A stretch of 64,000 nt of DNA from an uncultured Capnocytophaga sp. (GTDB lineage: Bacteria; Bacteroidota; Bacteroidia; Flavobacteriales; Flavobacteriaceae): assembly GCF_937936315.1 (NCBI RefSeq), contig NZ_CALGWU010000057.1:116456-180455 (forward strand), given 5' to 3'. Position 1 is the first letter of the stretch. Every line of letters begins with the position of its first letter. Position numbers and translations under genes: made by a program. A model generated the notes under the pieces. It did not search any database. It saw only the letters and a program-made list of their open reading frames with translations, and was not told the DNA's origin. Shown here in pieces: positions 23,442 to 31,978 of the stretch.

Positions 23442-26033
23442 TTATTTGAGTGAAACGTTCATTTCCATTCCGAAATAGGGATTGATGAGTCCACGACGAT
23501 TGATATATTGGTTATTAACGCAGTAATCTTCATAAAAGTTGAACAGATTGTTTACGTACATTGAAAGCGTAAAGTATTTATAAAATTCTTTGGATATTTT
23601 TAGATGTATGTTCATAGATAGAGGGGTTCTATCGCTGAGACTTATAGTTGTAGGGCGTATGAGCCATTGCAATATGGGGTCACTTGCTTCCGCCGCTGTA
23701 TATGGGTGACGTACACCATCCTCACTGATGTAGTGAGTAGGCACACGGCTAAGTGAGGGATTGGTACTAATGGTATACCAAGTTAGGTCGCAACGCACAG
23801 AGGTTGTGAGTTTTAGTTCGGGGAGGTAAGTATCGGCAATAAGACTGGTTTCCAGCTGTTCGCGGTCGTACTTCTCCACTTCGGGGTATACTCCCAAATT
23901 GTAATGTCTGCGGTTGTTGATCACATCTTTATCGGCAAAGCGATATACAGGCAATGAGTTGTAATACAGGCTGTGAAACCACGCTCCACTGAGTGTAAAA
24001 CGAGTGTTGAGCAACTGAAGGCGCTTACTGCTGTACTGAAACTCAACCCCTTGTTTATCAATAGCTGAACCATTGCTCTCCATAGTTGAGAGTATCAGGG
24101 CGTTTTGCACTGTATAAGGCAGATTTTCCACCAAAGGAGGGGCAGTAATCGCATTGTGATTGAGCCCTGTAGCATCGTATTTTTTATAGAACACTTTATG
24201 ATAATTACTCATTTTTCGGAAACCCGATTGCATACGCTCATCAAAATAAGTGATGAATAACGAATGATGATTGTATTCTAACCCAAGGCGTACTTCGGCT
24301 TTGTTGTTCACCGCAGGCATTATGTCGTAGTTCACTTGCGGAAAAATGTACGTTTTGTAGTGCAATTGGCGGTATGCCTTTTGGTTGTGATAGTAATTGA
24401 GCTGTACAAAATCTTCGTATTTATCTTGAGGGTAGAGCATTTCTTGAGTGGGAAGTTTGCTGTGTTTTCCCCAACCTGCTGTAAGGCTAATACTAAGGGC
24501 TTTTTGGTTAGCAAATTCAATTTTTGGGAAAGTAACTTTCATATTCACACGAGGGTCGAAACACACTTTGTTGTGCAATGCATAGCGCGAATCGAGTCCC
24601 AAAAGGGTATTGGCACGCAAGCCCGCACGCACGAGAAATTCGGTATGCCAAAAAGTTTTTTCTAACTGTTCTTCAGCATAAAAAGCCATATCTTGCATTG
24701 CAGGAATGCTCTTAAAAGCACGCGGACGGGTGTCCATTTCGGGTGATGGAGGGTGTGCTAAATCGTATACCTGCCCCAGACCGTTGTTTTTGTTGTAGTT
24801 GTAAGTAAGTCCGATGAGCAATTCGTTGCGATAGCCCGAAAATAGCTTGTAAGAAGTCGTTGAGAGGTCGGCATAGAGGTGTAGAGGTTTGCCATCAATG
24901 AGCAAGTGCGACACATAGTGAGGGTCGGAGAATACCCCGTAAAATTCACCTGCTTGTGTGTTTGTAAAGATAGGGCGTGCATTGGTGATTTGCACCCATT
25001 TGTCTTGCTCAATACGGTCGAAACTCTGCGAATAACTAGTTTTGAGTGCCAATGTTTTGAAGAATGTTTTGGGGAACTCCCAAGTTAGTCCATTAGCAAT
25101 GCGAATATTATTGTAAGTAGATTGATAAGCATCATAGCGATCGAAGCCAGCATCGGGGTCACGTTTTTCCTTATCGATAGTACCCGTATAGTCTATGCTA
25201 AAATTCCACGTAAGCGGATTTTCGGTATCAAAGCGTTTTTCAGCACGTGCTGAAGCAGTGTAACGCTTATAGTTTTCAAAGCTATTACGCGGGTCGGGTT
25301 GGGCATTCAAATAATCCAAACTAAAGTTGAGTTTGAGGCTATTTTCAAAAAAACTGAGACCTTTACCTATATAGAAAAGTTTGCTAAAACCATCGGCTTT
25401 GGCGCGTGCCCTAAGGGGAGTATAGCCTTTTTTGCGGTGAATTGTTACTACCCCACTGCTGATATCACCAAATTTCACCGATGGAATTCCGCGTATAACC
25501 TCCACTGTTTCAATATCATCGGTAGCGATAGTGCGCATATCCACCCCTGAGCGGGTAGTGTTGCGCTTATCATTGGCATAGCCTGACTGTGGAGTGATAA
25601 TCATTCCCGATCCTACCGTAGATTGCATATTGCTATTCACATCTAAAGGAACACCATCGATATTGAAGCCTACGCCTAAAGAGGAAATACTATAACCAGA
25701 CATAGGAGTGCCCGTCTGTCTGAGAGTGAGGGTATTAGCATAGTTCAATGAGGGAGTAGTAACCCGTTGACCAGGGAGCAAGCTCACCAAATCGGCAAAG
25801 CTAGAAGGCTGAAGGTGTCGCATTGCCTTACGGTCGATAAGCGAAGTAGAAGTAGGTGCAGGAAGTTCTTTAGCAGTTACCACTACTTCCTCTAACTGAA
25901 TGGGTTGGGTAGTAGCAGTTGTTGTCGTGGTGGTGGTAGTAACTGTTTGAGCGTAAAGTGTTGGGGAAAAAAGAGAGAATAAGAGGAATATCCCAATGAA
26001 AATATTGGGGAAACAATAGAGAGGACAATGCAT
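23442..26033 (-). CDS. TonB-dependent outer-membrane receptor
   Basis: From the ATG at 26033 the protein has 863 residues; a GTG at 26048 is possible but less likely. A signal peptide (FIGIFLLFSLFSPTLYAQ) is followed by a run of about ten threonines, then the TonB-box/plug region (LEEVVVTAKELP, LVSLLPGQRV, IETVEVIRGIPSVKFGDISSGVVTI) and a long 22-strand-type barrel ending FGMEMNVSLK. There is no carboxypeptidase-like N-terminal domain and no SusD partner, so this is not a standard glycan system. The companions are two DUF4876 lipoproteins and a DUF6850-like barrel. Such sets may take up metals or siderophores; the substrate cannot be read from the sequence. A TACCTTTG box lies 41 bases upstream. 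Confidence 0.92.
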   Translation of the reverse strand: MHCPLYCFPNIFIGIFLLFSLFSPTLYAQTVTTTTTTTTATTQPIQLEEVVVTAKELPAPTSTSLIDRKAMRHLQPSSFADLVSLLPGQRVTTPSLNYANTLTLRQTGTPMSGYSISSLGVGFNIDGVPLDVNSNMQSTVGSGMIITPQSGYANDKRNTTRSGVDMRTIATDDIETVEVIRGIPSVKFGDISSGVVTIHRKKGYTPLRARAKADGFSKLFYIGKGLSFFENSLKLNFSLDYLNAQPDPRNSFENYKRYTASARAEKRFDTENPLTWNFSIDYTGTIDKEKRDPDAGFDRYDAYQSTYNNIRIANGLTWEFPKTFFKTLALKTSYSQSFDRIEQDKWVQITNARPIFTNTQAGEFYGVFSDPHYVSHLLIDGKPLHLYADLSTTSYKLFSGYRNELLIGLTYNYNKNNGLGQVYDLAHPPSPEMDTRPRAFKSIPAMQDMAFYAEEQLEKTFWHTEFLVRAGLRANTLLGLDSRYALHNKVCFDPRVNMKVTFPKIEFANQKALSISLTAGWGKHSKLPTQEMLYPQDKYEDFVQLNYYHNQKAYRQLHYKTYIFPQVNYDIMPAVNNKAEVRLGLEYNHHSLFITYFDERMQSGFRKMSNYHKVFYKKYDATGLNHNAITAPPLVENLPYTVQNALILSTMESNGSAIDKQGVEFQYSSKRLQLLNTRFTLSGAWFHSLYYNSLPVYRFADKDVINNRRHYNLGVYPEVEKYDREQLETSLIADTYLPELKLTTSVRCDLTWYTISTNPSLSRVPTHYISEDGVRHPYTAAEASDPILQWLIRPTTISLSDRTPLSMNIHLKISKEFYKYFTLSMYVNNLFNFYEDYCVNNQYINRRGLINPYFGMEMNVSLK

Positions 26034-26073
26034 TCTTTCACTTTTCACTTTTCACACTCATTAAAATTGGGGG

Positions 26074-26081
26074 CAAAGGTA
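26074..26081 (-). promoter_or_regulatory. -7 box TACCTTTG for the TonB receptor operon
   Basis: Matches TAnnTTTG on the minus strand, 41 bases before the ATG. No TTTG is visible at the 19-base spacing, so activation by a regulator is possible. Confidence 0.55.
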
Positions 26082-26237
26082 ATACTTTTTTTGGATTACA
26101 TGAAACAATTCTAAATAAAATGTGAAATAATTCTAAATAGAACTGGAAAACTCAGCAAATACTCTGTTATATTTGTAACAAAATATTTGTCCTTTGTAGA
26201 AAAAGCGTATTTATTTTTCTGAAGATGAGATATTAGC

Positions 26238-26245
26238 TACCTTTG
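26238..26245 (+). promoter_or_regulatory. -7 box TACCTTTG for the POT transporter
   Basis: Matches TAnnTTTG, 42 bases before the start codon. The -33 position is T-rich but lacks TTTG. Confidence 0.55.
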
Positions 26246-26286
26246 CGCTCAAAATCTAACGTCGGACGACTTATAACTTACGAACT

Positions 26287-27711
26287 ATGTTAAATAAATT
26301 TTCTCCTACTTTTTGGGTAGCGAGCTTCCTTCAGTTGATGGAACGCTGGGCTTTTTATGGTATTTTTACTGTTTTATCACTTTATTTAGTAGCCTCTACT
26401 GATGAAGGAGGGCTTGGTTTTGACCACGAGCAAAAGGCATCGATAATGGCTTATGTTACGGCTATATTGTATTTTATTCCTCCTATTTTGGGGGTAATTG
26501 CCGACCGTATAGGCTATAAACTCTCTTTGATAATTTCGTTTGTGATTATGGGAGCTGGTTATTTTATGCTTAGTGAAGCAACTACTTATGCAGCTTTCTT
26601 TTCTATATTCCTATTTGCTGCTATTGGGGGAGGATTCTTTAAACCAGTAGTAAATGGTATTGTTGCCCGCAATACCGATGAAAAGACTAGTACTATAGGC
26701 TTCGGGATTTTCTATATGATGGTGAACATAGGGGGCTTTTTAGGTCCTGCTACATCATCGTATTTACGCACGACTTATGGTTGGCGCATTATCTTTATAC
26801 AAGGAGCTGTGGTAATGGCTATCAACATATTGGTAGCTCTCTTTCTCTACAAAGAACCTAAACTTGCTCAAAAGATTAGAAAACCTTTACTTACGGAGAT
26901 AAAAGAATCTGTTATGCACATTGTAGAGGCGCTAAAAGACCGTCGTCTCACTATTCTTTTATTGCTAATGGTTCCTTTTTGGACGATGTTCAATCAGTTG
27001 TTCTATACCTTGCTTAACTTTATTGAAGATTGGGTTGATTCATCGGCTATGAGCGCTTGGATTAACCAATATTTGCCTTTCTTAGGCACAACACTTACTG
27101 ATAAAGGGCAAATAAAAGCTGAATGGTTTGTGAATATCGATTCACTTATGATTATTTTCTTCCAAGTGCTTGTATCGTACTTTGTAAGCAAAATGACACA
27201 CGTGAGTGCAATGATTAGAGGTACAATTATCGCTACTTTGGGGGTATGCCTTACTTTTATGTTCAACAATCCGTGGTTTACTATTATAGGTACAGTAATT
27301 TTCTCGGTAGGGGAAATGGCTTCCAGCCCTACCCTATCAGCTTTTGTAGCACAAATTACACCTAAAGGCAAAGAGGCTCTCTATCAAGGGACTGTATTTT
27401 TACCTGTTGCAGCGGGTAACTACCTCACTTACTTTTTCTCAGGACATCTATACACTAGATGGTCGGACAAATATACTTTGCTAAAAACAGAATTAGCTAA
27501 GCGTGCTATTGAGATGCCTGAAAACCTCACTAAGAATCAATATTTTGAATTGGCTAGTCAGAAATTAGGACTCAGCCAATCGCAAATTACAGAACTCCTT
27601 TGGCAGGCTTATAATCCTGCTAAATTATGGTATGTGATTTGTGCTATGGGGGTATTTGCAGCAGTATCATTGTATATTTACAATAGACAGGTGTCAGGTA
27701 ATAGGCAGTAG
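26287..27711 (+). CDS. POT-family proton-coupled peptide transporter
   Basis: The 474 residues have about 12 to 14 membrane segments. The PTR2 signatures are present: LMERWAFYG near residue 18, GGFFKPVVNGIVA near 119, and FYMMVNIGGFLGP near 140. These carriers import di- and tripeptides with protons through the inner membrane. In the ExxER motif the first Glu is replaced by Gln (QLMER), which may alter proton coupling. The last eight residues and the stop codon are encoded by a CAGGTGTCAGG repeat. It is transcribed toward the isochorismatase gene, and the two share a terminator. Confidence 0.88.
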   Translation: MLNKFSPTFWVASFLQLMERWAFYGIFTVLSLYLVASTDEGGLGFDHEQKASIMAYVTAILYFIPPILGVIADRIGYKLSLIISFVIMGAGYFMLSEATTYAAFFSIFLFAAIGGGFFKPVVNGIVARNTDEKTSTIGFGIFYMMVNIGGFLGPATSSYLRTTYGWRIIFIQGAVVMAINILVALFLYKEPKLAQKIRKPLLTEIKESVMHIVEALKDRRLTILLLLMVPFWTMFNQLFYTLLNFIEDWVDSSAMSAWINQYLPFLGTTLTDKGQIKAEWFVNIDSLMIIFFQVLVSYFVSKMTHVSAMIRGTIIATLGVCLTFMFNNPWFTIIGTVIFSVGEMASSPTLSAFVAQITPKGKEALYQGTVFLPVAAGNYLTYFFSGHLYTRWSDKYTLLKTELAKRAIEMPENLTKNQYFELASQKLGLSQSQITELLWQAYNPAKLWYVICAMGVFAAVSLYIYNRQVSGNRQ

Positions 27712-27727
27712 GCATCAGGTGTTAGGA
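27690..27727. repeat. CAGGTGTTAGG-type repeat array at the POT gene end
   Basis: CAGGTGTCAGG, then AATAGGCAGTAGG, then CATCAGGTGTTAGG. It encodes the end of the transporter and its stop codon. Similar arrays are at 18949-18972, 35940-35979 (inverted) and 45187-45229. Confidence 0.6.
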
Positions 27728-27755
27728 GATATTGGCACTGTGATATGTGAATAAT

Positions 27756-27795
27756 AAAAAGTTTGGCGAAGTCCTTAGACTTCGCCAAACTTTTT
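27756..27795. terminator. Bidirectional terminator, POT gene / isochorismatase gene
   Basis: AAAAAGTTTGGCGAAGTC pairs perfectly with its complement across the loop CTTA, an 18-base-pair stem with A and T tracts on the two sides. It lies between convergent genes. Stem and loop resemble the long hairpins at 20623 and 22118, with compensated differences. Confidence 0.92.
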
Positions 27796-27813
27796 GCTGT
27801 TGATAATGTGGTT

Positions 27814-28350
27814 TTATTTTACTAATCGTGCTATTTCTTTGAATTTAGGGTGCTCGGCAGTACGCAAAAGAGCAAAGAGGGCTGCTTCGGTACTCAAAAG
27901 GGTAGCGCCTGCATCGCGGAGCATCGTGAGTCCTATTTGTTTGTTGCTCTCAGTACGCGAAGAAACAGCATCGGCAATTACTGATACTTCATAACCATTG
28001 GCAAGCAAATCAATCGCTGTTTGATAGATACAAATGTGAGTTTCAATGCCTATAAGCAGTACTTTTTTGCGTTGATTGTCATAGAGTTGTTGCTGAAACT
28101 CTGTATTGTCCCAAGCTGAAAAGCTACTTTTTTTCACTGGAGTTTTAGAGCTTAATAGCTCGGCAATCACGGGGTGAGTCACCCCTAACTTATCGGGCAT
28201 TTGTTCTACCCAAACTATAGGAAGTTCCAAGTGTTTGCAACCTTCGATAAGGATACTGCTATTGCGCAAAACTTCTTCACTTTGATAAACTATTTGCGAT
28301 AATTTACCTTGAATATCAAGGATTACTAATTGTGTATTTTCTGTTGTCAT
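27814..28350 (-). CDS. Isochorismatase-like cysteine hydrolase
   Basis: From the ATG at 28350 the protein has 178 residues. The catalytic triad of the family is visible: Asp in LVILDIQGKL (about 11), Lys in the SSKTPVKKSSFSAW region (about 85), and Cys in GIETHICIYQTAIDLL (about 120). It most resembles the YcaC-type branch of unknown amide substrate. An upstream in-frame ATG (28401) would place the start inside the promoter (28371-28401), so 28350 is chosen. It is single and convergent with the POT transporter gene. Confidence 0.87.
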   Translation of the reverse strand: MTTENTQLVILDIQGKLSQIVYQSEEVLRNSSILIEGCKHLELPIVWVEQMPDKLGVTHPVIAELLSSKTPVKKSSFSAWDNTEFQQQLYDNQRKKVLLIGIETHICIYQTAIDLLANGYEVSVIADAVSSRTESNKQIGLTMLRDAGATLLSTEAALFALLRTAEHPKFKEIARLVK

Positions 28351-28370
28351 TACAATGTTTTTATTGCCGA

Positions 28371-28401
28371 CAAAGGTAATAAAAATTTGCTGATTTGACA
28401 A
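28371..28401 (-). promoter_or_regulatory. Promoter of the isochorismatase-like gene
   Basis: On the minus strand, TTG (28401-28399), 20 bases, TACCTTTG (28378-28371). The -7 box is 21 bases before the chosen ATG. Confidence 0.6.
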
Positions 28402-28460
28402 TTTATAGACTTTGACAAAGTTTGTGGCACAAAAATTACAAGTTAATTCTGATTGATTAT

Positions 28461-28496
28461 AAAAAATAGGGGCGAGTTGTTTCGCCCCTATTTTTT
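28461..28496 (-). terminator. Terminator of the sigma-factor cluster
   Basis: AAAAAATAGGGGCGA pairs with its complement across a 6-base loop, with A and T tracts at the ends. Its first base pairs overlap the stop codon of the gene at 28495-29562. Confidence 0.9.
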
Positions 28497-29562
28497 AATA
28501 TCCCAAGCGTATTCCTATAGAGAAAGGATATTCGTTTACAGGATTGTTGCGGAAGAGTGGTGCAAGGCTGTAACGCGCGTAAATAGAAAAACTCTTGTAT
28601 CCCAAGTGTGCTGAGAGTCCATAAATGAACGGGCTAACGTTTAAGTCGTTGCGCATAACTGTTTTATAGATATCACTCCCATTGTTGTATTTAATTTTTT
28701 GACTATTGCCAATAGATAGTCCCACATATCCACCAAAACCTGCTCTAAAACTACTATGAACAGGATAGCTTACAAACTTTTTCCCTATTTTAGAAGGTGT
28801 AAAATCAAACTCAAAATCTATAGGTACAATGAGATAATTGGTACGCAATTTAGATTTACTGAGTTTGTTAGCGGTATAAGGTACCGATTTTGTCACATCG
28901 TTTTCTCTTACAAAGTACTCGCTTTCTTTGAATTTGAGTCCGTTGTACATCCAAGCAATTCCATAGTTGATATGGAATAGATTATTTGCTTTGAGTAATC
29001 GGAAGCCTGTAGCCAAACCAACTTCAAACGATCTTGATCCTAATGTTTGAAAACGACTATCACCAAAATTATTATTGCTCATCAAATTATGAAGACCTAT
29101 AGCTGTATAAAGTTCTACTTGATAAGAAGATCGTTTAGTATTGGGTTTTTTATCTTCTTTAGTATTAAAAATCTTCTCTAATTCTTCCATTGCACGCAAA
29201 TAGTCCTTAGGTTTATTCACGTTAAGTGTATCAATAGGTTTTACCATAGCATTTGAATCTACTTGCTCACGTATAAGTTTTGCCAAATGCTCAGCCTCGG
29301 CAGCGGTTTTTTCTTTGATATTCTTCTCGGTAGTGGCTGTGAGGTCTTCTTTTATCTGTAAGCCCAATTCTTCGGTAATTTTCTTATCTTTAAGCAGTTC
29401 ATTAACGGCTGAAAGTTTTTTCTTGAGCGTTTCTTTTTCTGAAGAAACTATAGAATCTATTGTGGCTTTGGATTTTTTAATAGCCTCTTCAGAATTATTT
29501 TGTGCGGTGATGACGCTTGTCGCCAACAAGCAAGTCATCCATAATAGATGTAATGTTTTCAT
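28495..29562 (-). CDS. Outer-membrane beta-barrel protein with N-terminal coiled coil (paralogue 2)
   Basis: The 355 residues start with a signal peptide (MKTLHLLWMTCLLATSVITAQ). Residues 25-110 are charged and helical, a likely periplasmic coiled coil. Residues 150-355 alternate as a beta-barrel ending SIGIRLGY. It shares layout and the motif IYARYSLAPLF with the protein at 30903-31904, so the two are paralogues. The gene is the last of the set that includes an ECF sigma factor and its likely anti-sigma protein, separated by 17 bases from the latter. A strong terminator follows. Exact function unknown. Confidence 0.75.
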   Translation of the reverse strand: MKTLHLLWMTCLLATSVITAQNNSEEAIKKSKATIDSIVSSEKETLKKKLSAVNELLKDKKITEELGLQIKEDLTATTEKNIKEKTAAEAEHLAKLIREQVDSNAMVKPIDTLNVNKPKDYLRAMEELEKIFNTKEDKKPNTKRSSYQVELYTAIGLHNLMSNNNFGDSRFQTLGSRSFEVGLATGFRLLKANNLFHINYGIAWMYNGLKFKESEYFVRENDVTKSVPYTANKLSKSKLRTNYLIVPIDFEFDFTPSKIGKKFVSYPVHSSFRAGFGGYVGLSIGNSQKIKYNNGSDIYKTVMRNDLNVSPFIYGLSAHLGYKSFSIYARYSLAPLFRNNPVNEYPFSIGIRLGY

Positions 29563-29579
29563 TTTCTGATACTTGTTTT

Positions 29580-30266
29580 TTAACTTTTATTATTTGATAC
29601 GACACGTGTTCCTATTTCTTTGAGTAGCCTTTCAGCTAAGAATTTTACTTTGTCCTTCAGCTGTTCTTTTTCGATAGTATTGAAGGTTTTATCTTGCTGA
29701 TATTTTTCAGTAACATACTGGTTGAGTTCTGCTTGAGTAGTAGCTACAAGTGCTAAATATTCGGGGGATAGGTGCTGCAAATCGGCAGCCATTTGGATTT
29801 CCATCTGCTTGGTGATTCGGCTTTGTATAGCATCGGCGGTATACTGGGTGAAAAGAGTATCTACCGCATTGATATCGATAAGGGTAATCTCCTCTTTTGA
29901 GGAAGTAAGATATGGGTCATATTGGCTATTTTTGAGAATTGAGGGGTATGAACTGCACTGGCTGTCTTTAAGAGTTGTAGGCACTATAGGGTGCGGACTG
30001 GTTGTAGGCACTGATGACTTTACAACAATGAGTTTTTTTGAGACTTGGAGCTCATCATTGGTTTCAGTGTGTTGTTGCCACAAGTATCCTATTGCAAGGC
30101 ATAACAGTACCGCAGCTGCCGCAGTGTAATACCACAGTTTCCGCCTCTTTTGCCCAGTTGGCAAGGTTTTACTCTCGGCTAATTGGGCTTCTAATTGTTC
30201 CCACAAAGCAGGTGAAGGGTTGATTTTTCTATACCTAAACAGGCATTGTATATTGTCTTTCCACAT
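29580..30266 (-). CDS. Probable anti-sigma factor (single-pass membrane protein)
   Basis: The 228 residues have a short cytoplasmic N-terminus (1-43), one membrane segment at about 44-64 (LWYYTAAAAVLLCLAIGYLW), and a long periplasmic part. The gene starts 2 bases after the stop of an ECF sigma factor, the usual position of its anti-sigma partner. It lacks a zinc-binding HxxxCxxC motif, so recognition rests on topology and position. A short internal duplication (DSQCSSYPS and NSQYDPYLT) lies near residues 105-122. The C-terminal region (170-228) is highly charged and helical. Confidence 0.7.
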   Translation of the reverse strand: MWKDNIQCLFRYRKINPSPALWEQLEAQLAESKTLPTGQKRRKLWYYTAAAAVLLCLAIGYLWQQHTETNDELQVSKKLIVVKSSVPTTSPHPIVPTTLKDSQCSSYPSILKNSQYDPYLTSSKEEITLIDINAVDTLFTQYTADAIQSRITKQMEIQMAADLQHLSPEYLALVATTQAELNQYVTEKYQQDKTFNTIEKEQLKDKVKFLAERLLKEIGTRVVSNNKS

Positions 30267-30268
30267 TT

Positions 30269-30808
30269 TTAAGCTCTTTTTTTATAAGTTGTTACGTGTT
30301 GTTGCAAAAGTTTTTTGGCATACGCCAATTGTGATTTAGAAGTACCTTCGCTGATAGAAAGTTCTTCGGCGATTTGCTTGTGTGAATAGTCCTCAAACAC
30401 ATAGAGGTTGAAAACGGCACGGCAAGTGGTAGGCAATTGGTCTACAAAGGATTGTATTTCGGCATCGCTAAAATTTTCGTTCTCTAAGTAGGCATCATCT
30501 ACTGTGTCGTAAGTGTCACTCCAGTCGGCAAAGGATAGCTTTTGAGCTTTGCTTCTGAGGAAATCTATACACTCATTCACAGTGATTCGCCGCATCCAAG
30601 CGTAGAAATGTTCTTGTTCTTGGTACTTGTTGATATGAGTAAAAATTTTGAAGAAGGCTTTTAGTAGGGCATCTTCGGCAAATTGCAAATCGCTGATGTA
30701 GAGCCTGCACACGCTCAACAAAGCAGGAGCGTACTGGTCGTACAGCTGCTTTTGCGCTAAGCGGTTGTTGCTTTGGGCTTTTTCTATAAGATGTTTGTCG
30801 ATTTGCAC
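30269..30808 (-). CDS. ECF-type RNA polymerase sigma factor
   Basis: The 179 residues contain region 2 (AEDALLKAFFKIFTHINKY, FYAWMRRITVNECIDFLR) and region 4 (LPTTCRAVFNLYVFEDYSHKQIAEELSISEGTSKSQLAYAKKLLQ). There is no region 3, as is normal for ECF factors. It directs transcription of an extracytoplasmic-response regulon. The partner anti-sigma gene follows by 2 bases. Two paralogous outer-membrane proteins flank the pair and are likely targets. No TAnnTTTG box precedes it, which would fit autoregulation from a sigma-specific promoter. Confidence 0.92.
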   Translation of the reverse strand: MQIDKHLIEKAQSNNRLAQKQLYDQYAPALLSVCRLYISDLQFAEDALLKAFFKIFTHINKYQEQEHFYAWMRRITVNECIDFLRSKAQKLSFADWSDTYDTVDDAYLENENFSDAEIQSFVDQLPTTCRAVFNLYVFEDYSHKQIAEELSISEGTSKSQLAYAKKLLQQHVTTYKKRA

Positions 30809-30902
30809 TTTGGTAATGGTAAATAATTAATCTCTTTTGCCCTTATAAAAAACGAAGAAAAAGTAAAAAGGTTGGAATTTGATTAGATTTTTTTTCAATT
30901 TA

Positions 30903-31904
30903 TCAATTGAGATAAAAACTCACTCCTATTGAAAGAGGGTGTATCTCGGTAGGGGTATGCTGGAAGAGGGGTGCTAAACTATATTTGGCATAGATCGCCA
31001 GACCTCCATAGCCTATTTGAGCAGAAACCCCATAAGTGGCTCTATTAGGCTTTAGATTGTTGCGAAGAACGAGTTTGTAATCCTCATCATTTTCTTCATA
31101 TTTAATTTTTTGAGTAGCATCTATGAGTCCGCCAAAATAACAACCTATTCCTATATGGCTTTCTCTTCTAATTTTCTTTTGCAATTCGATAGGGATAATA
31201 AGGTAATGCAAACGTAATTTTGAGCTTTTCAGCGGTTTTTCATAAGGCATTAAGCGCGTGATTTCATTTTCTGTTACAAAATAGTTATCGCCTTTGATTT
31301 CAAATCGGTTGTTTTGCCACACCAAGCCTGCACTAATAAAGAGTCGTTGTTTTTTGTTGATGTGTGCTATAAATCCCAAACCTAAATCGGTATGGAGATG
31401 AGGTTTAAGTTGATTGTTGTCGCCTATTGCCGTTTGCAAGCCCATTGCCATATATGGTCGAGGTTGTAGTGTTTGGTCGTTGTCACCATATCGCATTCTA
31501 TTCTTATAAAGCTCTCTTCTTTCTTCTTCGTAAGCCATTTTCAACTCATCGGTGATGAGGCTATCAAGAGTAGTTGTTTTAGGGACAGTATCTATAGCGA
31601 TTTGAGAGTTTTTTTGCTGTAGTTCAGAGTTCAATTGCAAGGCTTGTTTGTAGTAATGTAGGAGAATGTTTTGCTTGTTAGCCTCGCGGATTTCCTTTGC
31701 CATTTGGTCATACTGTTCTGAGGTAATTTTCTCTTTGTCGAACAAGTATCTAAGCAACTCCAATTTATAATACATCTGGTTATCTTCGGCAAGTTTTAAG
31801 GAGTCAAACGTATTTCTTGATTTCTGGATAATGTTTTCAAAAGGGGTTTGAGCCCAAAGATGAGGGGCGAGACATAGAGCAATGAGTGATACAATTTGTT
31901 TCAT
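30903..31904 (-). CDS. Outer-membrane beta-barrel protein with N-terminal coiled coil (paralogue 1)
   Basis: The 333 residues begin with a signal peptide (QIVSLIALCLAPHLWAQ). A helical charged stretch (about 30-105) precedes a beta-barrel (about 145-333). The motifs RLHYLIIPIELQKK and IYAKYSLAPLF match the paralogue at 28495-29562. The gene is 94 bases upstream of the ECF sigma factor gene on the same strand. Whether they form one transcript is unclear. No function beyond outer-membrane location can be assigned. Confidence 0.75.
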   Translation of the reverse strand: MKQIVSLIALCLAPHLWAQTPFENIIQKSRNTFDSLKLAEDNQMYYKLELLRYLFDKEKITSEQYDQMAKEIREANKQNILLHYYKQALQLNSELQQKNSQIAIDTVPKTTTLDSLITDELKMAYEEERRELYKNRMRYGDNDQTLQPRPYMAMGLQTAIGDNNQLKPHLHTDLGLGFIAHINKKQRLFISAGLVWQNNRFEIKGDNYFVTENEITRLMPYEKPLKSSKLRLHYLIIPIELQKKIRRESHIGIGCYFGGLIDATQKIKYEENDEDYKLVLRNNLKPNRATYGVSAQIGYGGLAIYAKYSLAPLFQHTPTEIHPLSIGVSFYLN

Positions 31905-31931
31905 AATAAGGATTTATTTGTTTGATTATAA

Positions 31932-31963
31932 AATAAAAAAGACTTAACAAAAGTGCTAAGTCT
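31932..31963 (-). terminator. Terminator 3' of the small lipoprotein gene
   Basis: AGACTTA (31940-31946) pairs with TAAGTCT (31957-31963). On the minus strand it is followed by a T-rich tract. Confidence 0.7.
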
Positions 31964-31978
31964 CTTTTAATTTTGTTT

